Part shown: piece by piece, positions 57,168-64,000 of the stretch
Layout: the number at the start of each line of letters is the position of its first letter
Numbering within the stretch: the stretch's first letter is position 1
Assembly: GCF_017798205.1 (NCBI RefSeq)
Contig: NZ_CP060010.1
Span: 620,001 to 684,000, forward strand
Direction: 5' to 3'
DNA from: Cognatishimia activa
Lineage (GTDB): Bacteria; Pseudomonadota; Alphaproteobacteria; Rhodobacterales; Rhodobacteraceae
DNA length: 64,000 nt
Made by a program: the position numbers and the translations under genes
Notes under the pieces: model-generated
Told to the model about the DNA's origin: nothing
What the model saw: the letters and a program-made list of their open reading frames with translations, nothing else
Databases searched by the model: none

Positions 57168-57523
57168 TACGGGCGGTACTCGGCCCAGAGCTTTGGCGTT
57201 TCCTGGATCTTTACGGCACTGGTCTGGTGCCAACGCTCTTTGCACCAGTCATAGATCACCTTACAGAGCCATTCTGTCGTGACATTCGGATGATCAAACA
57301 CGTCATTCAGATGCCGGTGATCAAGGTTTTCATCGATCCAATCCCGCAACGCGTTCAGCTCTTTGAAATCCACAATAAAGCCAGTCGCGTCCAATTCTTC
57401 AGACGCCAGCTCCAGCGTCACAATATAGTTGTGCCCGTGAACGCGTGTACAGGGATGCCCCTCGGGCAGGTCCCGCAGGTTATGCGAGGCCGAGAAATGG
57501 AACTCTTTGCCAATGCGATACAT
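57167..57523 (-). CDS. queD: 6-carboxy-5,6,7,8-tetrahydropterin synthase
   Basis: This 118-residue PTPS-family enzyme makes CPH4 from dihydroneopterin triphosphate. The zinc ligands are His14 (FSASHNL), His29 and His31 (RVHGHNY), and the catalytic Cys25 is in [39 protein letters not shown] and PTTEW-type [11 protein letters not shown] follow. The ATG at 57523 has GGAGG upstream and shares its A with the queC stop (TGATG). Confidence 0.94.
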   Translation of the reverse strand: MYRIGKEFHFSASHNLRDLPEGHPCTRVHGHNYIVTLELASEELDATGFIVDFKELNALRDWIDENLDHRHLNDVFDHPNVTTEWLCKVIYDWCKERWHQTSAVKIQETPKLWAEYRP

Positions 57524-58215
57524 CAGTGGGCCTCCACAACAGATTTCCAATAGTCCGGGTCGGCGTAGACTGTCGGATCCTCAACCCCTGCCAGATGAAA
57601 GGCCTCGCGACGCTCGACACAGGTGCCGCAGCGCCCGCAATGGGTCTCGCCGCCTTTGTAGCAGGACCACGTATCTGCAAACGGCGCACCGGCCTGAACC
57701 CCCTCAGTGACGATATCCGCCTTCGAAATATTCACAAACGGCGTGTAAAGCGTCACATCCGCATAGCCCTCAAGCGCCGCATTCTGCATGGTTTGGAACG
57801 CGTCGATGAAGCCCGGACGGCAGTCAGGGTAAATAAAGTGATCCCCGCCATGCACAGCCGTCGCCACAGCGTCAGCACCCTTCGCCGCCGCAACCCCAAA
57901 CGCCACCGCCAACATGATCGCATTGCGGTTAGGAACCACGGTGACTTTCATATTCTCTTCGGCGTAATGCCCGTCGGGCACATCCACATCATCAGTGAGC
58001 GCCGAGCCCGACAAAAAGCCTCCGATGGCGCGCATATCAATCAGATCATGCGGCACGCCAAGCGCTTCGCCCGCGCGGGCGGCATAGTCAGTTTCTTTCT
58101 TGTGACGCTGGCCATAATCAAACGACAAGAGCCCCACCAGCTCGCGTTCCTTCGCGACCTTGTAGGCGAGCGTGACTGAATCCAATCCGCCAGAGCAGAT
58201 AACAAGTGTCTTCAT
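57523..58215 (-). CDS. queC: 7-cyano-7-deazaguanine synthase
   Basis: This 230-residue enzyme converts CDG to preQ0 with ATP and ammonia. It has the PP-loop VICSGGLDSVTLAY (residues 5-18), FDYGQRHKKE, PNRNAIMLAVA, and the C-terminal zinc site with CYKGGETHCGRCGTCVERREAF. The ATG at 58215 is 6 nt after AAGGA, and that sequence is part of the riboswitch. First gene of queCDEF. Confidence 0.95.
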   Translation of the reverse strand: MKTLVICSGGLDSVTLAYKVAKERELVGLLSFDYGQRHKKETDYAARAGEALGVPHDLIDMRAIGGFLSGSALTDDVDVPDGHYAEENMKVTVVPNRNAIMLAVAFGVAAAKGADAVATAVHGGDHFIYPDCRPGFIDAFQTMQNAALEGYADVTLYTPFVNISKADIVTEGVQAGAPFADTWSCYKGGETHCGRCGTCVERREAFHLAGVEDPTVYADPDYWKSVVEAH

Positions 58216-58221
58216 GACTGA

Positions 58222-58257
58222 TCCTTGTTTTAGAAAACCGGGTAGGCTGCGACCGGT
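58222..58257 (-). promoter_or_regulatory. preQ1-I riboswitch controlling queCDEF
   Basis: On the minus strand the leader reads ACCGG (P1), the loop TCGCAGCCTAC, CCGGT (P1'), then TTTCTAAAACAAGGA, which ends in the ribosome-binding site of queC. The order, the UCGCAG...UACC loop and the A-rich tail match the short preQ1-I class, closely recalling the Thermoanaerobacter tengcongensis example. The tail contains the Shine-Dalgarno sequence, so preQ1 binding should block translation. Start codon lies 6 nt further on. Confidence 0.85.
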
Positions 58258-58357
58258 ATCCGGGACCATCCCGAACGGGCGGGGTGTACCAAAGCCCGCG
58301 CGCCTTGCAAAGGATCAATTTCGCTTAAGACTTTTGCTGAAAAAGCCGAACAATCCC

Positions 58358-59848
58358 TTAACCGGAATAGATCCGCCCCCATCGCTCGATCATCACCTGC
58401 TGAAGCTGCCGCGCACGGCGGTTCCAGCCCCGCGCCCCCTCGGGCCGCTCACGCTGCGCCCGCGACAGCTTGCGACGCACGCCCTCGTTGGCGGAAAACA
58501 CCGCAAATGCCATAACGCGGCCATCTGACGCCTGCATATATCCCGCCAGACCGCTCACGAAATTCAGCGTGCCCGTTTTGGCATGCACCTTAATCGGATG
58601 GGCTTTATCAGGCTTGCCTTTAGCGTCTTTCAGAATGATCTCTTTCAGCAACGGCCGCAGCCGATCTGAACTCGCCGCCCGCGCCAACCCCAAAGCGGTT
58701 TCCCCCGCCAACATCCGCGACGCATCCCCAAGTCCAGAGTGATCCACAAATTTCGAACTCTTGATGCCCAGAGACTTACGCGCCCATTTCTCCATCTCGC
58801 GCCCCGAGGCGCGCAGGTTCGCGGCAAAGACCCCGCGTTTTGACGTCGCCGTCAGGCCAATGGTTTCCGCCGTCAGGTTCGTCGAAAACTTCAGCATGCG
58901 TTGCAGCATCACCGACAAGGGCGCACTCTGATGTTGCGCAAGCACCGTGCCCTTGGGACGCGAAGAGGTCTTCTTGGCCGTTGGCAAATAAAGCCCATGC
59001 TGAGCGGCCAACCATCGAAAGACTTCACCCGCATAGACCTCAGGCTGGCGGACTGGCAACCACCGCCCCCCATTGCCCCCCAGCGCAGGGCGCGACACAG
59101 ACCATTCCTCAATGCCACCACGTTTGCGATATTCATAAATCGGCGCCGCCCGCGGATCCAACACCACCTTCACCGACTTGACCGGAGGCCGCACCCGCTC
59201 GCTGCGCGCATCCAATGTGACCGAGAGCCCCTCAGATCCATTGCGCCACTCAAAGAACACGCGATTGAAATTCAGGCAGATACCCGAGATAGCAGGAGAA
59301 TAGCCCACATGCACCGGCTGCCCGCCATCAATGCTCTCAACCGACGGCAATGCGCCGCCATAGACCAGCAGCCGCCCGGTGACCTTCTTGATCCCCCGCG
59401 CCGCCGTTGCTTTGGCCAAGGCGTTCAGATCATCGGTATCCAGCGTCGGGTCGCCGCCGCCGACAAGGATCAGGTCGCCATCCAACGTCCCGTTCTCAAT
59501 CGACCCATTCGCGACAACCCGCGTCTGGAAGCGGAAATCCGCACCCAAAGTATCCAACGCATATAGCGCCGTGATCGATTTCGCGACACTCGCGGGTGGC
59601 AGTTTCTCTTTGCCCCCATGGCTTTCGAGCAGTTTGCCAGAGGCCAAATCCACCACAGCCACGCCGGTTTTCCCACCCAGCTTGGCTTGCTCGATCGCTG
59701 CAGGGATCGGCACATCGCCTTGGATTTTCACAGAAATGGGGCGCAGTTTCGGGCGCAAAGACGACTTGGGCGCCTCCGCCACACCGGCGGTCGCGGCAAA
59801 CCCAAACATACTCGTCAAAAACGCGCGTCGTGAAAATTGCGTCAACAT
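58358..59848 (-). CDS. dacB: D-alanyl-D-alanine carboxypeptidase/endopeptidase (PBP4 type)
   Basis: This 496-residue periplasmic class C penicillin-binding protein has an N-terminal twin-arginine-like signal (FSRRAFLTSMFGFAATAGVAEA). The active-site SxxK is S87-V-A-K90 in LPPASVAKSITALYALD, the SxN is STN in KFSTNLTAETIGL, and the KTG is in HAKTGTLNFVSGLAGYM. It trims or cross-cuts peptidoglycan peptides. The long insertion between SxxK and SxN is typical of PBP4. A single-gene unit upstream of queC on the same strand. Confidence 0.93.
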   Translation of the reverse strand: MLTQFSRRAFLTSMFGFAATAGVAEAPKSSLRPKLRPISVKIQGDVPIPAAIEQAKLGGKTGVAVVDLASGKLLESHGGKEKLPPASVAKSITALYALDTLGADFRFQTRVVANGSIENGTLDGDLILVGGGDPTLDTDDLNALAKATAARGIKKVTGRLLVYGGALPSVESIDGGQPVHVGYSPAISGICLNFNRVFFEWRNGSEGLSVTLDARSERVRPPVKSVKVVLDPRAAPIYEYRKRGGIEEWSVSRPALGGNGGRWLPVRQPEVYAGEVFRWLAAQHGLYLPTAKKTSSRPKGTVLAQHQSAPLSVMLQRMLKFSTNLTAETIGLTATSKRGVFAANLRASGREMEKWARKSLGIKSSKFVDHSGLGDASRMLAGETALGLARAASSDRLRPLLKEIILKDAKGKPDKAHPIKVHAKTGTLNFVSGLAGYMQASDGRVMAFAVFSANEGVRRKLSRAQRERPEGARGWNRRARQLQQVMIERWGRIYSG

Positions 59849-59938
59849 AACCTGGCAGTCAAATTCCCCAGATCAAAACAAGCCATAGTTCACCTGACCA
59901 AACAAGTGCGGTTAACCATTACAAAAGGGAATGTGATC

Positions 59939-60544
59939 TCAGCGTGACGCCCATTTGCCTTGGGCACGGATCTCGGTCGAGCTCAGATCCACCATGGGCA
60001 CATTGGTGAAACACCAAGCCGGAGTCTGCGCCTTCACCAAGCGCCGACTCTGCTTGCCGGGGACCTTGGCGAAATCATAGACCGCTGCAGCCTTGGCCGT
60101 CTTGGCCGGGATCCGGTCGCCGGGACGCGCCAAGACGCCCACATGGAAGTTCTCCATAATGAACCGCCAGTCCTTCCAGCGATGAAACTGCGCGAGGTTA
60201 TCCGCCCCCATCAGCCAGACAAACCGCACCCCCGGATAGCACGCCTGCAATGCCGCCAGCGTCTCTGCCGTATAGGTCGTACCACTGCGCGCTTCAAAAT
60301 CGCTGATCGTTACACGCGGATGCCGCATGATCGCCCGCGCCGCCGCCATCCGCCGTTCCATCGCCGCGGGGCCACGCTCTTTCAGCGGATTGCCCGGGCT
60401 CACCAGCCACCAAACCCGATCCAGCCCGAACCGCTTCAAAGCCTCGCGCGTGATATGCACATGCCCCGCATGCGGCGGGTCAAACGATCCGCCAAGCAGC
60501 CCGACGGTCATGCCCGCCGTCAGATATGTCACGCGTTTCCTCAT
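59939..60544 (-). CDS. nadD: nicotinate-nucleotide adenylyltransferase
   Basis: This enzyme of about 201 residues converts NaMN to deamido-NAD in NAD synthesis. It has the nucleotidyltransferase [57 protein letters not shown] and the C-terminal [13 protein letters not shown] (the ISSTxIR-type motif). The start is uncertain: ATG at 60544 is used, while ATG at 60511 (MTVGLLGG) would give a core-length protein. No strong ribosome-binding site distinguishes them. Confidence 0.93.
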   Translation of the reverse strand: MRKRVTYLTAGMTVGLLGGSFDPPHAGHVHITREALKRFGLDRVWWLVSPGNPLKERGPAAMERRMAAARAIMRHPRVTISDFEARSGTTYTAETLAALQACYPGVRFVWLMGADNLAQFHRWKDWRFIMENFHVGVLARPGDRIPAKTAKAAAVYDFAKVPGKQSRRLVKAQTPAWCFTNVPMVDLSSTEIRAQGKWASR

Positions 60545-60639
60545 GGTCGCCAAGTAGAAAGTTCACCACCCAGATTGTCCAGTCGATAATCAGGACATTA
60601 GGGCTTTTCTCGCGCCTGCGACGCCCGTAGCCTGCGCCC

Positions 60640-61113
60640 ATGATCGACCCAAATTCCGTCACCCTGATCCAATGCGACCCCCGCGACGACGCCGCCGTCT
60701 GGTGCTTGGGCCAGTACTACGCCGAACTCGAACGCCGCTTTGACCGTGGCTTTGACGTCAACCTCTCCCGCGACCCCGAGGCCAGCGACATGATCCACCC
60801 CAAAGGCGCGTTCTTTGTGGCGATGTCAGACGGAGGCGCCTTAGGCTGCGTCGGCCTCAAAGGCTGGGGTGACGGACAGGCAGAGATCAAACGGCTCTGG
60901 GTGTCTGAGGCCGCACGGGGTTTGGGCCTCGCAACCCGCCTGATGGGGTTCTGCGACACGGCTGCGCGGGACTTAGGGATCAAGGTCTTGCGGCTAGATA
61001 CAAATTCCGCCTTGCCCGAGGCGGCACGGCTTTATGAAAAGCTCGGCTGGGTCGAGATCGAGCGGTTCAACGACGATCCCTATCCGGATTTGTTTTTTGA
61101 GAAGCGTCTGTAG
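60640..61113 (+). CDS. GNAT family N-acetyltransferase
   Basis: This 157-residue acyl-CoA N-acetyltransferase has GALGCVGLKGWGDGQAEIKRLWVSEAARGLGLATRLMGF (with the CoA pyrophosphate loop ARGLGLATRL), IKVLRLDTNSALPEAARLYEKLGWVEIERFNDDPYPDLFFEKRL. Substrate unknown. Its TAG stop codon is provided by the first bases of a REP element (GTAGGGCGGG), so the native 3' end was probably altered by REP insertion. Confidence 0.88.
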   Translation: MIDPNSVTLIQCDPRDDAAVWCLGQYYAELERRFDRGFDVNLSRDPEASDMIHPKGAFFVAMSDGGALGCVGLKGWGDGQAEIKRLWVSEAARGLGLATRLMGFCDTAARDLGIKVLRLDTNSALPEAARLYEKLGWVEIERFNDDPYPDLFFEKRL

Positions 61114-61177
61114 GGCGGGCTTCAGCCCGCCAACTTGAAAAAATCAAAAACAAGGCGGGCTGAAGCCCGCCCTACGG
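61110..61177. repeat. REP pair upstream of the RAYT gene
   Basis: REP1 (61110-61131) has GTAGGGCGGGCTTCAGCCCG followed by CC. REP2 (61154-61177) begins with its exact reverse complement. Each half is itself a hairpin (GGCGGGCT-GAAGCCCGCC type), and together they form a BIME-like inverted pair with a 22-nt spacer. Confidence 0.9.
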
Positions 61178-61219
61178 CCATTCATCAATGGTTAACCAAA
61201 ACCCTGCACCATCGTATAT

Positions 61220-61723
61220 GTGCCAAACTACATCCGCCCCAAAATCCCCGGAGCAACTGTCTTTCTGACGGTCAACTTGGCGCATCGGGAGCAGACTCTG
61301 CTCACAGACCATTTTGACGCTCTATCCTCGATTACCTTGTCCACACTCAAAAGCAGGCCGGTCACAATCCACCAATGGGTCGTTCTGCCAAATCATATGC
61401 ATTGCCTTTGGACACTCCCATCAAACGATCACGACTTCTACACCCGCGTCGCCTCCATCAAAGCACAATTCACAATGACCATCCGTAGGGCAGGCTTCAG
61501 CCCGCCTCCAAACCTCCCAATCGTTACATCAGGGCGCTACGCCGGGCTGAAGCCCGGCCTACGGGTCAACAAACGTGAACAAGGCATTTGGCAACGACGT
61601 TTCTGGGAACACCACATTCGAGATCAAAACGATTTCGACGCCTGCGCCGAATACTGCTGGCACAACCCTGTCAAACATGGCCTCACAAACAAACCCGAAA
61701 CATGGCCCTTTCGCATCACATAG
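61220..61723 (+). CDS. REP-associated tyrosine transposase (RAYT) carrying an internal REP pair
   Basis: This 167-residue IS200/IS605-like Y1 transposase has MPNYIRPKIPGATVFLTVNLAHR, the HUH motif in LPNHMHCLW, then IWQRRFWEHHIRDQNDFDACAEYCWHNPVKHGL with the catalytic Tyr position in EYCWHNP. RAYTs are domesticated single-copy enzymes that mobilise or process REP elements. Between AQFTMTIR and VNKREQGIWQ the gene contains two REP sequences (61485-61506 and 61541-61564), which keep the reading frame (AGFSPPP, AGLKPGL). Whether the enzyme is still active is uncertain. GTG start. Confidence 0.85.
   Translation: MPNYIRPKIPGATVFLTVNLAHREQTLLTDHFDALSSITLSTLKSRPVTIHQWVVLPNHMHCLWTLPSNDHDFYTRVASIKAQFTMTIRRAGFSPPPNLPIVTSGRYAGLKPGLRVNKREQGIWQRRFWEHHIRDQNDFDACAEYCWHNPVKHGLTNKPETWPFRIT
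61485..61564. repeat. REP pair inside the RAYT coding sequence
   Basis: REP3 (61485-61506) contains GTAGGGCAGGCTTCAGCCCG. REP4 (61541-61564) contains GCCGGGCTGAAGCCCGGCCT followed by ACGG. They form an inverted pair with a 34-nt spacer. Both differ by 1-2 bases from the upstream pair but keep the GTAGGG ends and the stem. Confidence 0.88.
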
Positions 61724-61819
61724 AGCAAACGGCAGAATTGCCATCCCCCACCCCATCCGCTATCACCCCCTCTGACGCGCGAAAGCGCCCAAAGATTCCC
61801 CTAAAGCGGAGCCCGACCC

Positions 61820-63487
61820 ATGGCAGCCTATCAATACGTCTATCACATGCAGGGTGTGTCCAAGACCTACCCCGGCGGCAAGAAATGCTTTGAAAACATC
61901 CACCTAAGCTTCCTGCCCGGCGTGAAAATCGGCGTCGTCGGCGTCAATGGCGCGGGTAAATCGACCCTGATGAAGATCATGGCGGGGCTGGACAAAGACT
62001 TCACCGGCGAGGCCTGGTCTGCTGAGGGCGCCAAGGTCGGCTACCTGCCGCAGGAGCCTCAGCTCGACGAAAGCCTTTCCGTGCGCGAAAACGTCATGCT
62101 GGGCGTCGCCGAGAAAAAGGCCAAAGTGGATCGCTTTAACGCCATCGCCATGGAGATCGCCGAGAACTACACCGACGAGCTCATGGAAGAGATGACCGAG
62201 CTGCAAGACGGCATCGACGCGGAGAACCTCTGGGATCTGGACAGCCAGATCGACGTCGCGATGGAGGCCCTGCGCTGCCCGCCCGACGACGCCAATATCG
62301 CCGATCTGTCTGGCGGTGAAAAACGCCGCGTGGCGCTCTGCAAACTGCTGCTCGAAGCGCCGGATATGCTGCTACTCGACGAACCGACCAACCACCTGGA
62401 TGCGGAAACCATCGCCTGGCTGCAACAGCACCTGATCGACTACAAGGGCACCATCCTCTGCGTCACCCACGACCGTTATTTCCTGGATGACATCACCGGC
62501 TGGATCCTGGAACTCGACCGCGGCCGTGGCATTCCTTACGAGGGCAACTATTCCAGCTGGCTTGAGCAAAAAGCCAAACGTCTCGCGCAAGAAGCGCGCG
62601 AAGATAAGGCCAAGCAGAAAACGCTGGAACGCGAACTCGAATGGATGCAGCAGGGCCAAAAAGCGCGTCAGGCGAAGTCCAAGGCCCGGATCGCGGCCTA
62701 TAACGACCTCGCCAGCCAGTCCGAGCGCGAAAAGATCACCCGCGCCCAGATCGTCATCCCGAACGGCCCACGCCTCGGCTCTAAAGTGATCGAGGTCGAA
62801 GGCCTGTCCAAGCACTACGGCGACAAGCAACTGATCGAAAACCTCGAATTCAGCCTGCCGCCCGGCGGCATCGTCGGCGTCATCGGTCCCAACGGCGCCG
62901 GCAAATCGACGCTATTCAAAATGCTGACCGGTCAAGAACAGCCCGACAGCGGCGCGGTCACCTATGGCGACACGGTGCAGCTCTCTTACGTGGACCAAAG
63001 CCGCGATGACCTGAACGATGGCGACACCGTCTGGGAAGCGATTTCCGGTGGGGCCGAGATCATTGAACTCGGCGACGCGCAGGTCAACTCCCGCGCCTAT
63101 TGCTCGTCCTTCAACTTCAAAGGCGGAGACCAGCAGAAGAAGCTCAACCTCCTCTCAGGCGGTGAACGCAACCGCGTCCACATGGCGCGTCTGTTGAAAG
63201 AGGGCGGCAACGTTCTGTTGCTCGACGAACCGACCAACGATCTGGACGTCGAGACCCTGCGGGCTTTGGAAGACGCGCTTGTCGATTTCGCCGGCTGCGC
63301 GGTGGTGATCTCGCACGACCGTTTCTTCCTCGACCGGATCTGCACGCATATTTTGGCCTTTGAGGGCGACGCGCATGTGGAGTGGTTTGAGGGCAACTTT
63401 GAGGACTACGAAGAAGACAAGAAGCGGCGTTTGGGACCGGATGCACTGGAGCCAAAACGGTTGAAGCATAAGAAGTTTACGCGGTAA
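61820..63487 (+). CDS. ettA: energy-dependent translational throttle protein EttA (ABC-F)
   Basis: This 555-residue soluble ABC-F ATPase gates translation elongation according to ATP/ADP level. The first ABC domain has GVNGAGKST (41-49), LSGGEKRRVALCKLLLEAPDMLLLDEPTNHLD. The linker (P-site tRNA interaction motif) includes AREDKAKQKTLERELEWMQQGQKARQAKSKAR. The second has GPNGAGKST (about 356) and LSGGERNRVHMARLLKEGGNVLLLDEPTNDLDVETL. The C-terminus has EDKKRRLG and RLKHKKFTR, as in EttA. Two REPs follow. Confidence 0.95.
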   Translation: MAAYQYVYHMQGVSKTYPGGKKCFENIHLSFLPGVKIGVVGVNGAGKSTLMKIMAGLDKDFTGEAWSAEGAKVGYLPQEPQLDESLSVRENVMLGVAEKKAKVDRFNAIAMEIAENYTDELMEEMTELQDGIDAENLWDLDSQIDVAMEALRCPPDDANIADLSGGEKRRVALCKLLLEAPDMLLLDEPTNHLDAETIAWLQQHLIDYKGTILCVTHDRYFLDDITGWILELDRGRGIPYEGNYSSWLEQKAKRLAQEAREDKAKQKTLERELEWMQQGQKARQAKSKARIAAYNDLASQSEREKITRAQIVIPNGPRLGSKVIEVEGLSKHYGDKQLIENLEFSLPPGGIVGVIGPNGAGKSTLFKMLTGQEQPDSGAVTYGDTVQLSYVDQSRDDLNDGDTVWEAISGGAEIIELGDAQVNSRAYCSSFNFKGGDQQKKLNLLSGGERNRVHMARLLKEGGNVLLLDEPTNDLDVETLRALEDALVDFAGCAVVISHDRFFLDRICTHILAFEGDAHVEWFEGNFEDYEEDKKRRLGPDALEPKRLKHKKFTR

Positions 63488-63496
63488 TTGCACACC

Positions 63497-63568
63497 GTAG
63501 GGTGGGTTTCCAACCCACCATCCCCGGTCACCATTACTCGGAACGGTGGGGTATAACCCCACCCTACG
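63497..63568. repeat. REP pair downstream of ettA
   Basis: REP5 (63497-63519) has GTAGGGTGGGTTTCCAACCC then ACC. REP6 (63545-63568) has GGTGGGGTATAACCCCACCC then TACG. The GTAGGG/CCCTAC ends match the RAYT-linked REPs, but the stem sequence is a GGTGGG variant. They lie 10 bp after the ettA stop. Confidence 0.82.
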
Positions 63569-63732
63569 CTCTGCCTTGAAGCGGAGCCCGGACAGTCCGG
63601 CGGGTCGGCGCTGGCGCAGCGGCTAGACGGCCTTGTTCCGCGCTCAAAACCTTTCCAAATTTGATCCCGATCAAATCCAACCCTGCACCAGCGCGTTAGT
63701 CTCCCCCTGAAACCACAAAACGGAGAGACATC

Positions 63733-63969
63733 ATGGGCAACACCCCGCACGAACTGGCCACAGAGTTTCCGGAACATGTCGCCAAAATCTCGGCTCTGAA
63801 ACAAACCGACGCACATTTCGCGCGGCTGGCCGAAGACTATCACGACTTGAATCGCACCGTGCATCGGGTCGAAACCAATGTGGAACCGATGGGAGACATG
63901 GAAACCATCGAACTGCGCAAGAAACGCGCCGCATTGAAAGATGAAATCTACCGGATGTTGGTGAACTAA
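63733..63969 (+). CDS. DUF465 (YdcH-like) small protein
   Basis: This 78-residue member of the DUF465/YdcH family has FPEHVAKISALKQTDAHFARLAEDYHDLNRTVHRVE, then ELRKKRAALKDEIYRMLV. The first part matches the E. coli YdcH-type N-terminus better than the paralogue at 4411. GGAGAG lies 6-7 nt before the ATG. Function unknown. Confidence 0.9.
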   Translation: MGNTPHELATEFPEHVAKISALKQTDAHFARLAEDYHDLNRTVHRVETNVEPMGDMETIELRKKRAALKDEIYRMLVN

Positions 63970-64000
63970 CCTCGGCTACCCGATTTTATAGGCCTTCCCA

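Overview
The window looks like a chromosomal segment of a marine alphaproteobacterium of the Rhodobacterales (Roseobacter-type). The basis is gene content and gene style: an Lrp/trxB divergent pair, DUF1150 with Hsp20, DUF1489, an adenosylcobalamin-dependent ribonucleotide reductase, an F1-only atpHAGDC operon, a TAXI-type TRAP transporter, class I lysyl-tRNA synthetase, DUF6428, H-type lectin and Hint_2 proteins, and GC-rich codon use. Species cannot be fixed from the sequence alone. Coding density is high. I see no rRNA, tRNA, CRISPR array, prophage or complete insertion sequence.

Layout. 1-7 kb: truncated Lrp/AsnC regulator, trxB, an unusual regulator-like HTH domain fused in frame to sulfate adenylyltransferase/APS kinase, a small heat-shock protein pair, and purE / Rossmann protein / purK. 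7-12.4 kb (minus strand): adenosylcobalamin-dependent nrdJ behind two NrdR-like boxes, then a formylglycine-generating-enzyme homologue, a secreted lipase-like hydrolase and phnM. 12.4-19.3 kb: DUF1489, then a less GC-rich cassette of YciI-like protein, cysteine-type sulfatase, esterase, fused TRAP permease, TAXI binding protein and a divergent MarR regulator with a perfect palindromic operator. This reads as an uptake and desulfation module for an unknown sulfate ester; the FGE homologue 4 kb away could supply the formylglycine the sulfatase needs. 19.5-32 kb: hydrolase and isomerase genes, prs, the F1 ATP synthase operon, a methyltransferase, gloB and clpA.

32-45 kb: a DM13 lipid- or membrane-anchored protein; a two-gene proton-channel/OmpA pair whose OmpA partner carries about 700 residues of coiled coil; chaC; DUF2125; hisC-tyrA-extensin-like; nhaA; rpsD; and a Hint-domain protein. 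44.4-48.4 kb: a phosphorelay (LuxR-type response regulator, hybrid kinase with receiver and Hpt domains) together with a periplasmic sulfite-oxidase-fold protein that has lost every cysteine of its mature form. 48.4-55.3 kb: gap with LacI-type operators, a 47-residue membrane peptide whose ribosome-binding site lies in the gap terminator stem, a beta-helix protein resembling tail or head spikes, and an ArsR/DUF6428 pair with two identical 20-bp operators and matching Cys-rich tails. 55.4-64 kb: TerB, the queC-D-E-F preQ1/queuosine operon behind a preQ1-I riboswitch, dacB, nadD, a GNAT gene, a REP-associated transposase whose own coding sequence contains a REP pair, ettA, and a DUF465 protein.

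Two families of dispersed repeats occur. The first is a 46- to 74-bp element (GGGGCTYTGCCCC ... CCCCGGRATAYTT..GGCAAGAGAAA) found three times, each between the 3' ends of convergent genes. The second is the REP family GTAGGGYRGG...CCYGCC, in three inverted pairs around and inside the transposase gene. All functional statements rest on reading the sequence and on recalled family knowledge; no search was run.
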